Positions 1 through 7,561 of a stretch of 64,000 bases of DNA are shown piece after piece. Numbering within the stretch: the stretch's first letter is position 1; each line of letters begins with the position of its first letter. Below the pieces are notes generated by a model. It saw only the letters and a list, made by a program, of their open reading frames with translations, had not been told where the DNA came from and did not search any database. This DNA is from Streptomyces sp. HNM0575. GTDB lineage: Bacteria; Actinomycetota; Actinomycetes; Streptomycetales; Streptomycetaceae. The DNA lies in NCBI RefSeq assembly GCF_012726265.1, contig NZ_JAASAG010000001.1:620001-684000 (forward strand), given 5' to 3'. The position numbers and the translations under genes are program-made.

Positions 1-1
1 G

Positions 2-724
2 GGCGAGGACGAGCAGTGGCACGACTACTGGATGCAGCAGCGCTGGTCCTGGTACACGGACCTCGGGCTCCGCGAGGAGAACATGCGCTGGTTCGAGCAC
101 CCGCAGGAGAAGCTCTCCCACTACTCCAAGCGCACCGCCGACATCGAGTACCGCTTCAACTTCGGCGGCACCGAGTTCTCCGAGCTCGAAGGCGTCGCGA
201 ACCGCACGGACTTCGACCTCACCGCGCACTCCAAGGCCTCCGGTCAGGACCTGTCGTACTTCGACCAGGAGGCCGGTGAGCGCTGGGTCCCGTACGTCAT
301 CGAACCGGCGGCCGGTGTCAACCGCGCCATGCTCGCCTTCATGCTCGACGCCTACATCGAGGACGAGGCGCCCAACGCCAAGGGCAAGCTGGAGAAGCGG
401 AACGTGATGCGGCTCGACCCGCGGCTCGCCCCCGTGAAGGTCGCGGTGCTTCCGCTGTCGCGCAACGAGAAGCTGTCGCCGAAGGCGCGCGGCCTCGCGG
501 AGACGCTGCGCAAGCACTGGAACATCGAGTTCGACGACGCCGGCGCCATCGGCCGCCGCTACCGCCGCCAGGACGAGATCGGCACGCCCTTCTGCGTCAC
601 CGTCGACTTCGACACCCTCGACGACAACGCCGTCACGGTGCGCGAGCGCGACACCATGAAGCAGGACCGGGTCTCGCTGGACCAGATGGAGAACTACCTG
701 GCCGGGCGGCTGCTGGGCTGCTGA
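2..724 (+). CDS. glyS: Glycyl-tRNA synthetase, C-terminal part (5' end outside window)
   Basis: The frame is open from the window edge, so only about the last 240 residues of a roughly 460-residue class II synthetase are seen. The enzyme charges tRNA-Gly with glycine in the cytoplasm. Visible signs are the [17 protein letters not shown] core, the class II motif 3 region ([13 protein letters not shown]) and the C-terminal anticodon-binding domain beginning near [16 protein letters not shown] and ending with [11 protein letters not shown]. This is the alpha2-type (eukaryote-like) GlyRS usual in actinomycetes. A strong terminator follows 16 nt after the stop. Identification is confident; the start cannot be judged. 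Confidence 0.95.
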   Translation, partial: GEDEQWHDYWMQQRWSWYTDLGLREENMRWFEHPQEKLSHYSKRTADIEYRFNFGGTEFSELEGVANRTDFDLTAHSKASGQDLSYFDQEAGERWVPYVIEPAAGVNRAMLAFMLDAYIEDEAPNAKGKLEKRNVMRLDPRLAPVKVAVLPLSRNEKLSPKARGLAETLRKHWNIEFDDAGAIGRRYRRQDEIGTPFCVTVDFDTLDDNAVTVRERDTMKQDRVSLDQMENYLAGRLLGC

Positions 725-740
725 GCCACGGAGGATCTCA

Positions 741-778
741 CGAGGGCCGGTTCCGCGGAGACGCGGAACCGGCCCTCG
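741..778 (+). terminator. Rho-independent-like terminator after glyS
   Basis: A perfect 17-bp stem (741-757 with 762-778) closes a GAGA tetraloop just after the glyS stop. There is no U-tract, as is common in streptomycetes. It could also stop transcripts arriving from the right on the minus strand, although the TetR gene's end is 165 bp away. Confidence 0.85.
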
Positions 779-943
779 CCGTCCGTCAGTCGCCCCCGGC
801 CTCTGCCTCCGCCTGCTCACCACCGGGCTCTGCGGGTGCGCCGAAGCCGCTTTCGCTTGCTGCGCGGTGCCCCGGGCGGAAGCGCTTGGTCACACCGTGG
901 GGGGCCGGCGTCACCCGGTGGGTGCTCGGGTGCCGTGCCCGCA

Positions 944-1534
944 TCAGGTGCGCAGGCCCTGGAGGATCACGGTGCGCACCGCTGTGAAGTCCGCTTCGAT
1001 GTCCCGGCGGGTCCACTCCGCGGCGTATGCCGGGTCGTGGAAGCGGGCCGTCGCATGGAAGACCGCGCGGGCGGTCTCCGTCGAGGTGCCGACCAGCTCC
1101 TTGTTGAACACGCCCTTCCGCCGGCCGTCCTCGATGATGCGGGCGAGCTGGCCGACCAGGTCGCCGATGTGGCGCTCGACGACGCTGCTCAACTCGGCGG
1201 TGAGCACCGTGTACGTGGCGAACAGCTCGGGATCGTCGCCCGCCTTGTGGCGCTTCGTCTCGAAGAGGCGAGTGAGCCAGCGGTCGAGCCGCTCCTCGGG
1301 GGGCTCACTGCCGTCGACGACGGGGGCCAGCTGCTCGCTCGTGCGGTCCAGCCAGCGCTGGGTGACCGCCTCGCGGAGGGCGGACTTGGTGCGGAAGTGC
1401 CGGTAGACACTGCCGTGGCTCACGCCGAGGGTGCGTGCCACGTCGACCACCGTGGCCTTCGCGGGGCCGTAACGGCGCAGCACGTCCTCGGTGGCTTCGA
1501 GAATCCGCTCCGAAGTCAGCGCTTCCGACACCAT
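944..1534 (-). CDS. TetR/AcrR family transcriptional regulator
   Basis: A 196-residue protein of normal TetR length. The N-terminal helix-turn-helix (about residues 5-60) is plain: SERILEATEDVLRRYG, then VVDVARTLGVSHGSVYRHF and the K-S-A-L-R-E-A-V helix. The rest is an alpha-helical ligand-binding domain. I chose the ATG at 1534 over a longer upstream frame because AGGGGG lies 5-6 nt before it and the family starts here. It lies 28 bp downstream of the aldo/keto reductase on the same strand, so the two are likely co-transcribed and the regulator probably controls that operon. The ligand is unknown. Confidence 0.9.
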   Translation of the reverse strand: MVSEALTSERILEATEDVLRRYGPAKATVVDVARTLGVSHGSVYRHFRTKSALREAVTQRWLDRTSEQLAPVVDGSEPPEERLDRWLTRLFETKRHKAGDDPELFATYTVLTAELSSVVERHIGDLVGQLARIIEDGRRKGVFNKELVGTSTETARAVFHATARFHDPAYAAEWTRRDIEADFTAVRTVILQGLRT

Positions 1535-1562
1535 CGGGCCCCCTGTTTCTAGCTGTACGCGG

Positions 1563-2585
1563 CTACTTCTCGCCTTGCGGGCGCTGCTCGCTGTCGAGGT
1601 GCGCCATCTGGGCTTCCGGATACCGGTCGCCGGAGGCGGAACCCGCGGGCACCGCCTGCTCGATGGCGTCGAGATCGTCCGCGTCGAGAGTAACGTCAAG
1701 CGCCGACAGCGACTCCGTCAGGCGCCGGCGGGTACGGGCGCCGACCAGCGGGACGATGTCGTCGCCGCGGGAGAGCACCCAGGCGATGGCCGTCTGGGCG
1801 ACGCTGATGCCCTTGCCGTCGGCGATGCGGCGAAGCGACTCGACGAGGTCGAGGTTGCGGTCGAGGTTCTCGCCGGAGAAGCGGGGGCTCATGCTGCGGA
1901 AGTCGCCCGGCGCCAGCTGCCGTTCGCGGGACCAGTTGCCGCTGATGAGACCGCGGGAGAGCACGCCGTATGCGGTGACGCCGATGCCCAGCTCCCGGCA
2001 GGCCGGAAGGATCTCGTCCTCGATGCCGCGCGAGATAAGGGAGTACTCGATCTGGAGGTCGCTGACGGGAGCCTCGGATGCGGCCCTGCGGATGGTGTGG
2101 GCGCCGACTTCGGAGAGGCCGATGTGGCGTACGTGGCCCGCCTTCACGAGTTCGGCGACGGCGCCGACGGTCTCCTCGATCGGGACGGCGGGGTCGCGGC
2201 GGGCGATTCGGTAGATGTCGATGTGGCCGGTGCCGAGGCGCTGGAGCGAGTACGCGGCGAAGTTCTTGACCGCTTCGGGGCGGCCGTCGTAGCCGCTGAA
2301 GCCGCCTTCGACGGTGCGCAGGGCGCCGAACTTGACGCTGGTGAGGGCCTGTTCGCGGTGGGCGGGGGGTGCGGTGCGGAGGGCCTCGTTGATGAGCAGT
2401 TCGTTGTGGCCCATGCCGTAGAAGTCGCCGGTGTCCAGCAGGGTCACGCCCGCTTCGAGGGCGGCGTGGATCGTGGCGATGGATTCGGCGCGGTCGGTGG
2501 CTCCGTAGAGGGCGGACATCCCCATGCAGCCGAGGCCGATGGCGGAGGTGCGGGGACCGGTGGTGCCGAGAGTGCGGGTCTGCAT
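1563..2585 (-). CDS. Aldo/keto reductase
   Basis: A 340-residue NADPH-dependent carbonyl reductase of the AKR superfamily (TIM barrel, cytoplasmic). The N-terminus has GLGCMGMS, then LLDTGDFYG with the catalytic Asp and Tyr, and SVKFG with the catalytic Lys. The fourth tetrad position reads IYRIARRDP, with Ala where many AKRs have His; I believe related streptomycete proteins share this. The C-terminal half has VRHIGLSEVG and VPLVGARTRRRL (cofactor phosphate site). Two ATGs are adjacent; 2585 is chosen because GGAAGGAG is then 6 nt away. It heads a two-gene unit with the TetR gene. The substrate is unknown. Confidence 0.9.
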   Translation of the reverse strand: MQTRTLGTTGPRTSAIGLGCMGMSALYGATDRAESIATIHAALEAGVTLLDTGDFYGMGHNELLINEALRTAPPAHREQALTSVKFGALRTVEGGFSGYDGRPEAVKNFAAYSLQRLGTGHIDIYRIARRDPAVPIEETVGAVAELVKAGHVRHIGLSEVGAHTIRRAASEAPVSDLQIEYSLISRGIEDEILPACRELGIGVTAYGVLSRGLISGNWSRERQLAPGDFRSMSPRFSGENLDRNLDLVESLRRIADGKGISVAQTAIAWVLSRGDDIVPLVGARTRRRLTESLSALDVTLDADDLDAIEQAVPAGSASGDRYPEAQMAHLDSEQRPQGEK

Positions 2586-2610
2586 CATGCGCTCCTTCCG
2601 GGGTGGCACT

Positions 2611-2665
2611 GACAATGTTGGACTGACAGATGACAGATGTCAAAATCTGTCATTCCAATATTGTC
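2611..2665. promoter_or_regulatory. Nested inverted repeat upstream of the aldo/keto reductase; left boundary hairpin
   Basis: The outer arms GACAATGTTGGA (2611-2622) and TCCAATATTGTC (2654-2665) match at 11 of 12 positions. Inside them a perfect 8/6/8 hairpin is formed by TGACAGAT (2631-2638) and ATCTGTCA (2645-2652). It lies 26 bp before the aldo/keto reductase start, so it could be the TetR operator. The inner hairpin recurs at 5643-5664, so it may instead mark the edge of the MFS/XRE cassette. Confidence 0.6.
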
Positions 2666-2703
2666 ACCTGTCACCTGTCACCTGTCACCTGTCACCTGTC
2701 ACC
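2665..2703. repeat. Heptamer tandem repeat, CACCTGT x5
   Basis: Five perfect copies of the 7-bp unit CACCTGT plus a partial sixth lie between the left hairpin and the 3' end of the MFS gene. Read inward from the left end, the unit is ACCTGTC. The right end of the cassette carries the related ATCTGTC unit in the opposite orientation. Confidence 0.9.
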
Positions 2704-2763
2704 GGCCGCCGCCGGGGGTGCGCGTGGCCGCGTCCCGTCCGCGTTCCCGCCCGCTCGGCTCCG

Positions 2764-4365
2764 TCACCGCACCGCCTTCGGCAGACGCAGGCTCTGCACC
2801 GCCAGCGACGCGAGCCCGCACAGGTGCACAGTCAGCACCGTTACGAGGGCCCCGCGCATTCCGAGGCCCGGGATCAGCGCGAGGAACAGCGAGCCCAGCG
2901 ACGCGACCCCCAGCGCGAGGCACGCCTGCTGCGTCGTGGCCGCGAGTCCGCTGCCCGCGCCCGCCCGCGCCGCCGGGATCGCCGCCAGCACGATGCGGAA
3001 GTAGAGCGGCATCTGGATCCCCGTACCGAGTCCGCACAGTGCGAGCCCCGGGGCGAGTGCCACGGGGGAGAGGTCCGGCCACCGGGCCAGCGAGGTCAGG
3101 ATGATCACACCGAGGCCCGCTCCCTGCACGAGTGCGCTCAGTGCCAGCGCCCGGCTGCCGAGCCGTTCGGCGAGCCAGGGCGCGCGCAGCGACATCGCGA
3201 GGTGCGCGAGGCCCATCGGGACCAGCGTCATCCCGGCCGCCAACGCGCCGAAGCGGAGCCCCTGTTGAAGGGTCACCGCGATCTCGAACATGAAGCTGCT
3301 GAAGCCGACGAAGACCGGCAGCCCGAGCGCGAGTCCCTGCCGTACGCCCGGTTCGCGCAGCAGCGAGGGCGGCAACAGCGGGCTTCCGCCGCGGAGTTCG
3401 GCGCGGAGTTCGACCGCGTACATGAGACGGGCGAGCAGCGGCGCCGACGCCAGCAGTACGACCGACCACATCGGCCAGCCCGACGCCCGCCCCTCCGTCA
3501 GCGGCAGCAGCAGCGCCGTCAGCGAGGCCGCCAGCAGCACCGTGCCCAGGGCGTCCCCGCGTGCGGGATGCGCGGAGCGGCTGTCCGGCACCGAGCGCAG
3601 GGCGAAGAGCAGGGCGAGGGCGACCACCGGCACGTTCACCAGGAAGACGGCACGCCAGCCGGTGCCCGCCGGATCCGCGGCGACCAGTACGCCGCCCAGC
3701 ACCTGGCCGAGTACGGCGGCGACGCCGGCCGTAGCGCTGTACAGGGCGAGCGCCCGCGCGCGCAGCGGGCCCTGCGTCGTCGCGTGGATGGTGCCCAGCA
3801 CCTGCGGGAGCATCAGCGCCGACGAGGCGCCCTGTACGACGCGGGCCGCCACCAGCGTCCAGGCGTCGGGCGCCAGTCCGCAGGCCAGCGACGTCAGTCC
3901 GAAGGCTGCCACGCCCCACAGGAACAGCCGCCGCCGTCCGTATGTGTCACCGAGGCGGCCGCCGAGTACGAGCAGCACGGCGTACGCGACGGCGTACCCC
4001 GCGACGACCATTTCGAGGGCGGCGGGAGTCGTGTGCAGATCGCTTTCGATGCCGGGCAGGGCGACGTTGACGATGAAGAAGTCGAGCATCGGCAGCGCCG
4101 CGCCGAGCAGCAGGGTCAGGAGGCCGAGCGGGCCGAGCCGGGCGGTGGGCGCCGGTGCGGGTACCGGTACCGGCGCTGGTCCCGATTCCGGTGTCTGTGC
4201 CGGTGGTTCGGGGTCCGGCGGGCCCGCCGGACCCGCCGGGGTGAGCGGTTCGGGGGCCGGTGGTTCGGGGGTCCGCGACTCGGTGGGGGCGGCCTCCGGC
4301 GTCCCGCGCGTGATGCCTGTACGGGATGTGGGGGCAGGCGGCGTATGTGTCCGGGAGGCGGTCAC
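2764..4365 (-). CDS. MFS drug:H+ antiporter-type transporter (DHA2-like, about 14 membrane segments)
   Basis: An integral membrane exporter of about 533 residues. After a Pro/Ala/Thr-rich tail of about 70 residues come LDFFIVNVALPGI (motif of the 14-TM drug exporters), GGRLGDTYGRRRLF (MFS motif A) and LVAARVVQGASSALMLPQ (motif B-like). Further hydrophobic segments run to the C-terminus. No start is well supported: GTG at 4365 is used, while ATG at 4434 would add 23 residues across a palindrome. It is divergent from the XRE regulator at 4489, the usual arrangement for a regulated exporter. The whole pair sits between inverted heptamer arrays. The substrate is unknown. Confidence 0.85.
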   Translation of the reverse strand: MTASRTHTPPAPTSRTGITRGTPEAAPTESRTPEPPAPEPLTPAGPAGPPDPEPPAQTPESGPAPVPVPAPAPTARLGPLGLLTLLLGAALPMLDFFIVNVALPGIESDLHTTPAALEMVVAGYAVAYAVLLVLGGRLGDTYGRRRLFLWGVAAFGLTSLACGLAPDAWTLVAARVVQGASSALMLPQVLGTIHATTQGPLRARALALYSATAGVAAVLGQVLGGVLVAADPAGTGWRAVFLVNVPVVALALLFALRSVPDSRSAHPARGDALGTVLLAASLTALLLPLTEGRASGWPMWSVVLLASAPLLARLMYAVELRAELRGGSPLLPPSLLREPGVRQGLALGLPVFVGFSSFMFEIAVTLQQGLRFGALAAGMTLVPMGLAHLAMSLRAPWLAERLGSRALALSALVQGAGLGVIILTSLARWPDLSPVALAPGLALCGLGTGIQMPLYFRIVLAAIPAARAGAGSGLAATTQQACLALGVASLGSLFLALIPGLGMRGALVTVLTVHLCGLASLAVQSLRLPKAVR

Positions 4366-4412
4366 GGACGGGAGTTCTCGTCTCACGAATACGACGGTCG
4401 CCGAACCCGCAG

Positions 4413-4480
4413 CCTGGTACCAGGCGGTCTTCATCCTGGTAGTGGAAGTACCTGGCAACCGTCTGCGCGAGAGCGCAGAC
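4413..4480. promoter_or_regulatory. Palindromes in the MFS/XRE divergent promoter region
   Basis: Three elements are visible. CCTGGTACCAGG (4413-4424) is a perfect 12-bp palindrome. Just right of it CCTGGTA and TACCTGG face each other around 7 nt (4435-4455). A perfect 8/4/8 hairpin (GTCTGCGC-GAGA-GCGCAGAC, 4461-4480) ends 8 nt before the XRE start. The repeated CCTGGTA half-site is the natural candidate for XRE binding; the hairpin overlaps the place where a ribosome site for the regulator would be. Confidence 0.6.
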
Positions 4481-4488
4481 TGAACGGC

Positions 4489-5505
4489 ATGAGCACCGCC
4501 GCAACCGAACCCCGGCAGCCGCGCGCGACTCGCCCCGCGCCCGCGGAAGGCCCTGCGCTCGCGGGAAGCCCTGCGTCTCCTGCCGCTCCGGCCGCTCCTG
4601 CCTCTCCCGGGCCCTCTGCGCCCGTACCGGCGCCCGGACCGGCGTCCGGTGCGGCGCCGGGACCGGCCGCCGCCCGCATCCGCCGCGGCGAACTGGCGGC
4701 GTTCCTGCGCAGCCGCCGCGAGCGGGTCGCCCCCGAGCAGGTCGGTCTGCCGCGGGGACAGCGCCGCCGCACGCCCGGGCTGCGCCGTGAAGAGGTCGCG
4801 CAGCTCTCGGCGGTCGGCGTGACCTGGTACACGTGGCTGGAGCAGAGCCGCGACATCAACGTCTCCGCGCAGGTGCTCGACGCGCTCGCCCGTGCGCTGC
4901 TGCTGGATCCCAGCGAGCGCGCCCATCTCTTCGCGCTCGCCGACACCCCCGACCCGACTCCGAGCAGCCGCTGCACGTACGTCACGTCGTCGGTGCTGCG
5001 GATGCTCCGCCGGCTGGAGCCGTTCCCCGCCTGCGTGCAGAACGCCCGCTACGACATCCTCGCCCACAACCGCACCTACGGCCGCCTGCTCCGGGACCTC
5101 GACGCCGTACCGCCCGAGGACCGCAACTGCATGTGGCTGACCTTCACCGACTCCGAGTGGGCGGCCGGGCTGCCGGACCGGGAGGAGACGATGCGGCTGA
5201 TGGTCGCCCGCTTCCGTGCCCGTATGGCTGAGCACCTGACCGAACCGGCGTGGAAGGCGCTGCTGACGCGGATGAGGCGCGCCTCGCCCGAGTTCCGGGA
5301 GCTGTGGGAACGGCACGAGGTGGCGCAGGCCACGGACCCGGCCAAGCGCTTCCGGAACCCCGTTGTGGGGACGATGCGCTTCACGTACGACGGGCTGTGG
5401 CTCAGCCCGAGCGAGGGCCCGCGGCTGGGTACGTACGTACCGGCCGACGCGGAGTCCGAGCAACGGCTCGAACGGCTCTATGCGTTGATCACGGCTGACG
5501 GCTGA
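4489..5505 (+). CDS. XRE-family regulator with MmyB-like ligand-binding domain
   Basis: A 338-residue DNA-binding regulator. After a Pro/Ala-rich tail of about 60 residues, the helix-turn-helix region shows RGELAAFLRSRRERV, RRTPGLRREEVAQLS and GVTWYTWLEQ. From about residue 165 comes the C-terminal MmyB-type domain (RLEPFPACVQNARYDILAHN; WLTFTDSEW; FTYDGLWLS), which in this family is thought to bind a small ligand. It is divergent from an MFS exporter that it probably represses. Its last codons and its TGA stop lie inside a GGCTGAC heptamer array, so the C-terminus has been shaped by repeat expansion. Confidence 0.9.
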   Translation: MSTAATEPRQPRATRPAPAEGPALAGSPASPAAPAAPASPGPSAPVPAPGPASGAAPGPAAARIRRGELAAFLRSRRERVAPEQVGLPRGQRRRTPGLRREEVAQLSAVGVTWYTWLEQSRDINVSAQVLDALARALLLDPSERAHLFALADTPDPTPSSRCTYVTSSVLRMLRRLEPFPACVQNARYDILAHNRTYGRLLRDLDAVPPEDRNCMWLTFTDSEWAAGLPDREETMRLMVARFRARMAEHLTEPAWKALLTRMRRASPEFRELWERHEVAQATDPAKRFRNPVVGTMRFTYDGLWLSPSEGPRLGTYVPADAESEQRLERLYALITADG

Positions 5506-5664
5506 CGGCTGACGGCTGACGGCTGGCAGATGACGATCAGCAGCTGACAGATGACAGATGACAACCGACGCCTGACAACTGGCAGATGACGATCAGCAGC
5601 TGACAGACGACAGATGACAACTGGCAGATGGCAACTAACAGATGACAGATGACGAAATCTGTCA
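5494..5664. repeat. Heptamer repeat array with right boundary hairpin
   Basis: GGCTGAC repeats run through the XRE stop codon and are followed by degenerate TGACAGA/TGACAAC units. A block of about 42 bp is duplicated with a 56-bp period (5524-5565 and 5580-5621, one mismatch noted). The array ends in TGACAGAT-N6-ATCTGTCA (5643-5664), the same hairpin as at 2631-2652. The remainder of the gap to dusB (5665-5860) is C-rich and shows no gene. Confidence 0.85.
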
Positions 5665-5860
5665 GCCGCCGCCCGGCGCCCCCGTCCGCCCCCTACCGCG
5701 CCGGTTCCACCACCACCGCCCCATCCCCTCGCCCCCACGGTGACTCCCCGCGCCGCGGATGCGGGACAATGGGAGACCGTCCCGCCAAGCCACGACCGGC
5801 ACCCCGCGCACACGCACCCCGCACCCGCCCCGTACGTACGTCTCGGAGGACGCCGACGTC

Positions 5861-7135
5861 ATGACGCCGCCGCTCCACATCGGCCCGCACACCGTCCAGC
5901 CCCCCGTGGTGCTGGCGCCGATGGCCGGGATCACGAACGCGCCGTTCCGCACGCTGTGCCGCGAGTTCGCCGAGGGCGGCCGGGGATACGGAGAGGGCGC
6001 CCCCACCGGCACCCCCACCCCCACCGGCGCTACCACCACCGGCACCCCCACCCCTCGCGCCAACGGCACCGCCGATCGCACCGGCACCGCCGATCGCACC
6101 GGCACCACCGGCCGAGGGCTCTTCGTCAGCGAGATGATCACGACGCGCGCCCTCGTCGAGCGGAATGCGAAGACCATGCAGCTGGTGCACTTCGACGACA
6201 GCGAGCGTCCCCGCTCGGTCCAGCTGTACGGCGTCGACCCCGTGACCGTCGGCAAGGCGGTCCGGATGATCGCGGACGAGGACCTGGCCGACCACATCGA
6301 TCTCAACTTCGGCTGCCCGGTGCCCAAGGTGACGCGCAAGGGCGGCGGTTCGGCACTCCCGTACAAGCGGCCGCTGCTGCGCGCGATCCTGCACGAGGCG
6401 GTCGGCAACGCCGGCGGTCTGCCCGTCACGATGAAGATGCGCAAGGGCATCGACGACGGCCACCTCACCTACCTCGACGCCGGCCGCATCGCCGTCGACG
6501 AGGGGATCACCGCGATCGCCCTGCACGGCCGTACGGCCGCGCAGCACTACGGCGGCACCGCCGACTGGGACGCGATCGCACGCCTGAGGGAGGCCGTGCC
6601 CGAGATCCCCGTGCTGGGCAACGGCGACATCTGGTCGGCCGACGACGCGCTGCGCATGGTGCGCGAGACGGGCTGTGACGGCGTGGTCGTCGGGCGCGGC
6701 TGTCTCGGGCGGCCGTGGCTGTTCGGCGATCTCGTCGCGGCGTTCGCGGGTGAGGGCGAAGAGGCGTACGCGCGGCCCTGCTTCGGCGAGGTGGCGCGCG
6801 TGATGCTGCGCCACGCGACGCTGCTGGGGGAGTGGCTGGGCGACGAGGCGCGCGGGGTGATCGACTTCCGTAAGCATGTGGCCTGGTACACGAAGGGCTT
6901 CTCGCTCGGTTCGCAGGCGCGGCAGCGGCTGGCGGTGGCGGCGTCGCTGGAGGAGCTGGCCGGTCTGCTCGACGCCGTCGACCCGGACGAGCCCTGGCCG
7001 CACGGTGCGGACGGCCCGCGAGGGCGCACCCACTCGCGCAACAAGGTCGTGCTGCCCGAGGGCTGGCTCGACGATCCGTACGACTGTGCCGCGGGGATCG
7101 GCGCGGAGGCGGAAGTGGACACGTCGGGCGGTTGA
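5861..7135 (+). CDS. dusB: tRNA-dihydrouridine synthase B with a low-complexity insertion
   Basis: An FMN enzyme that reduces uridine to dihydrouridine in tRNA. In 424 residues one sees APMAGITNAPFR (FMN-binding start, about residue 20), NFGCPVPKVTRKGGGSA with the catalytic Cys152, and the HGRTAAQHY and NGDIWS motifs of the TIM barrel. The helical C-terminal domain follows. The ATG at 5861 follows GGAGGA at about 11 nt and gives the family N-terminus. Residues about 40-86 (5978-6118) are an extra Thr/Pro/Gly-rich segment with repeats such as ADRTGT, between CREF and GLFVSEM, where homologues have only a few residues. It lies in a surface loop near the substrate face and may be tolerated. Confidence 0.93.
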   Translation: MTPPLHIGPHTVQPPVVLAPMAGITNAPFRTLCREFAEGGRGYGEGAPTGTPTPTGATTTGTPTPRANGTADRTGTADRTGTTGRGLFVSEMITTRALVERNAKTMQLVHFDDSERPRSVQLYGVDPVTVGKAVRMIADEDLADHIDLNFGCPVPKVTRKGGGSALPYKRPLLRAILHEAVGNAGGLPVTMKMRKGIDDGHLTYLDAGRIAVDEGITAIALHGRTAAQHYGGTADWDAIARLREAVPEIPVLGNGDIWSADDALRMVRETGCDGVVVGRGCLGRPWLFGDLVAAFAGEGEEAYARPCFGEVARVMLRHATLLGEWLGDEARGVIDFRKHVAWYTKGFSLGSQARQRLAVAASLEELAGLLDAVDPDEPWPHGADGPRGRTHSRNKVVLPEGWLDDPYDCAAGIGAEAEVDTSGG

Positions 7136-7561
7136 GCCGCCGGACCCGGCGCCCGCGTGCGGCGGCGGGCGACCCGGCGGCCGGGCGGCCGGTGCGCGGC
7201 GCCCGAGTGGCCCAACTCACTGTTCTCGCCGGGCTGTTGACCATTGGGACGCCGCGCGGTGTACGGGCTCGGCGATCTCTTAACCAGTGCGTTACGACGG
7301 TGCAGGTGCACCGTCACAGTGACCGCTGAGGGTGGTGCAGGACGGCCCCGGCGCCAGGGGGCCGCCACCCGTCCTCGGCCCGTGAGCTTCCCGGCCGTGG
7401 CCTCCGCGGTCGTAGTCCTGTGCCGGGAACCTCCCGTTCGGAAGAGGTCCCCGCCGGGGGATCTCGCGCCCGGAGCTTCCGCGCCGCGGACGGTGCCTCC
7501 TTCACCCCCCCATCTGTCCGGGCCGGTCCGTGACGCCGCCCGGAAGGAAGGACGGAGCAAG
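7136..7561. other. Long leader/intergenic region before the glycosyltransferase fusion
   Basis: This 426-bp gap holds no convincing gene. A perfect palindrome with 9-bp arms around GG lies at 7296-7315. A compound hairpin at 7330-7370 has a 6-bp outer stem, a 7-nt bulge and a 7-bp inner stem with an 8-nt loop. Its bulge AGGA can pair with TCCT at 7372-7375, giving a possible pseudoknot. A TTGACC box at 7237 has no good -10 partner. The palindrome looks like an operator; the hairpin may end dusB transcription or structure the next gene's leader. Confidence 0.45.

Noticed and set aside
786..1016. Small minus-strand frame of 76 codons after the TetR gene
   Set aside because: It overlaps the TetR coding end, has Pro/His/Arg-rich shadow composition, and has no ribosome site that I can see.
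2764..5463. A continuous 899-codon minus-strand frame joining the MFS gene to an upstream extension
   Set aside because: The upstream half is antisense to the well-supported XRE gene and has no recognisable domains; it reflects GC-rich codon shadowing.
2611..5664. An insertion sequence or integron cassette carrying MFS/XRE
   Set aside because: No transposase or integrase and no obvious target-site duplication were found, so only the repeat-bounded arrangement is reported.
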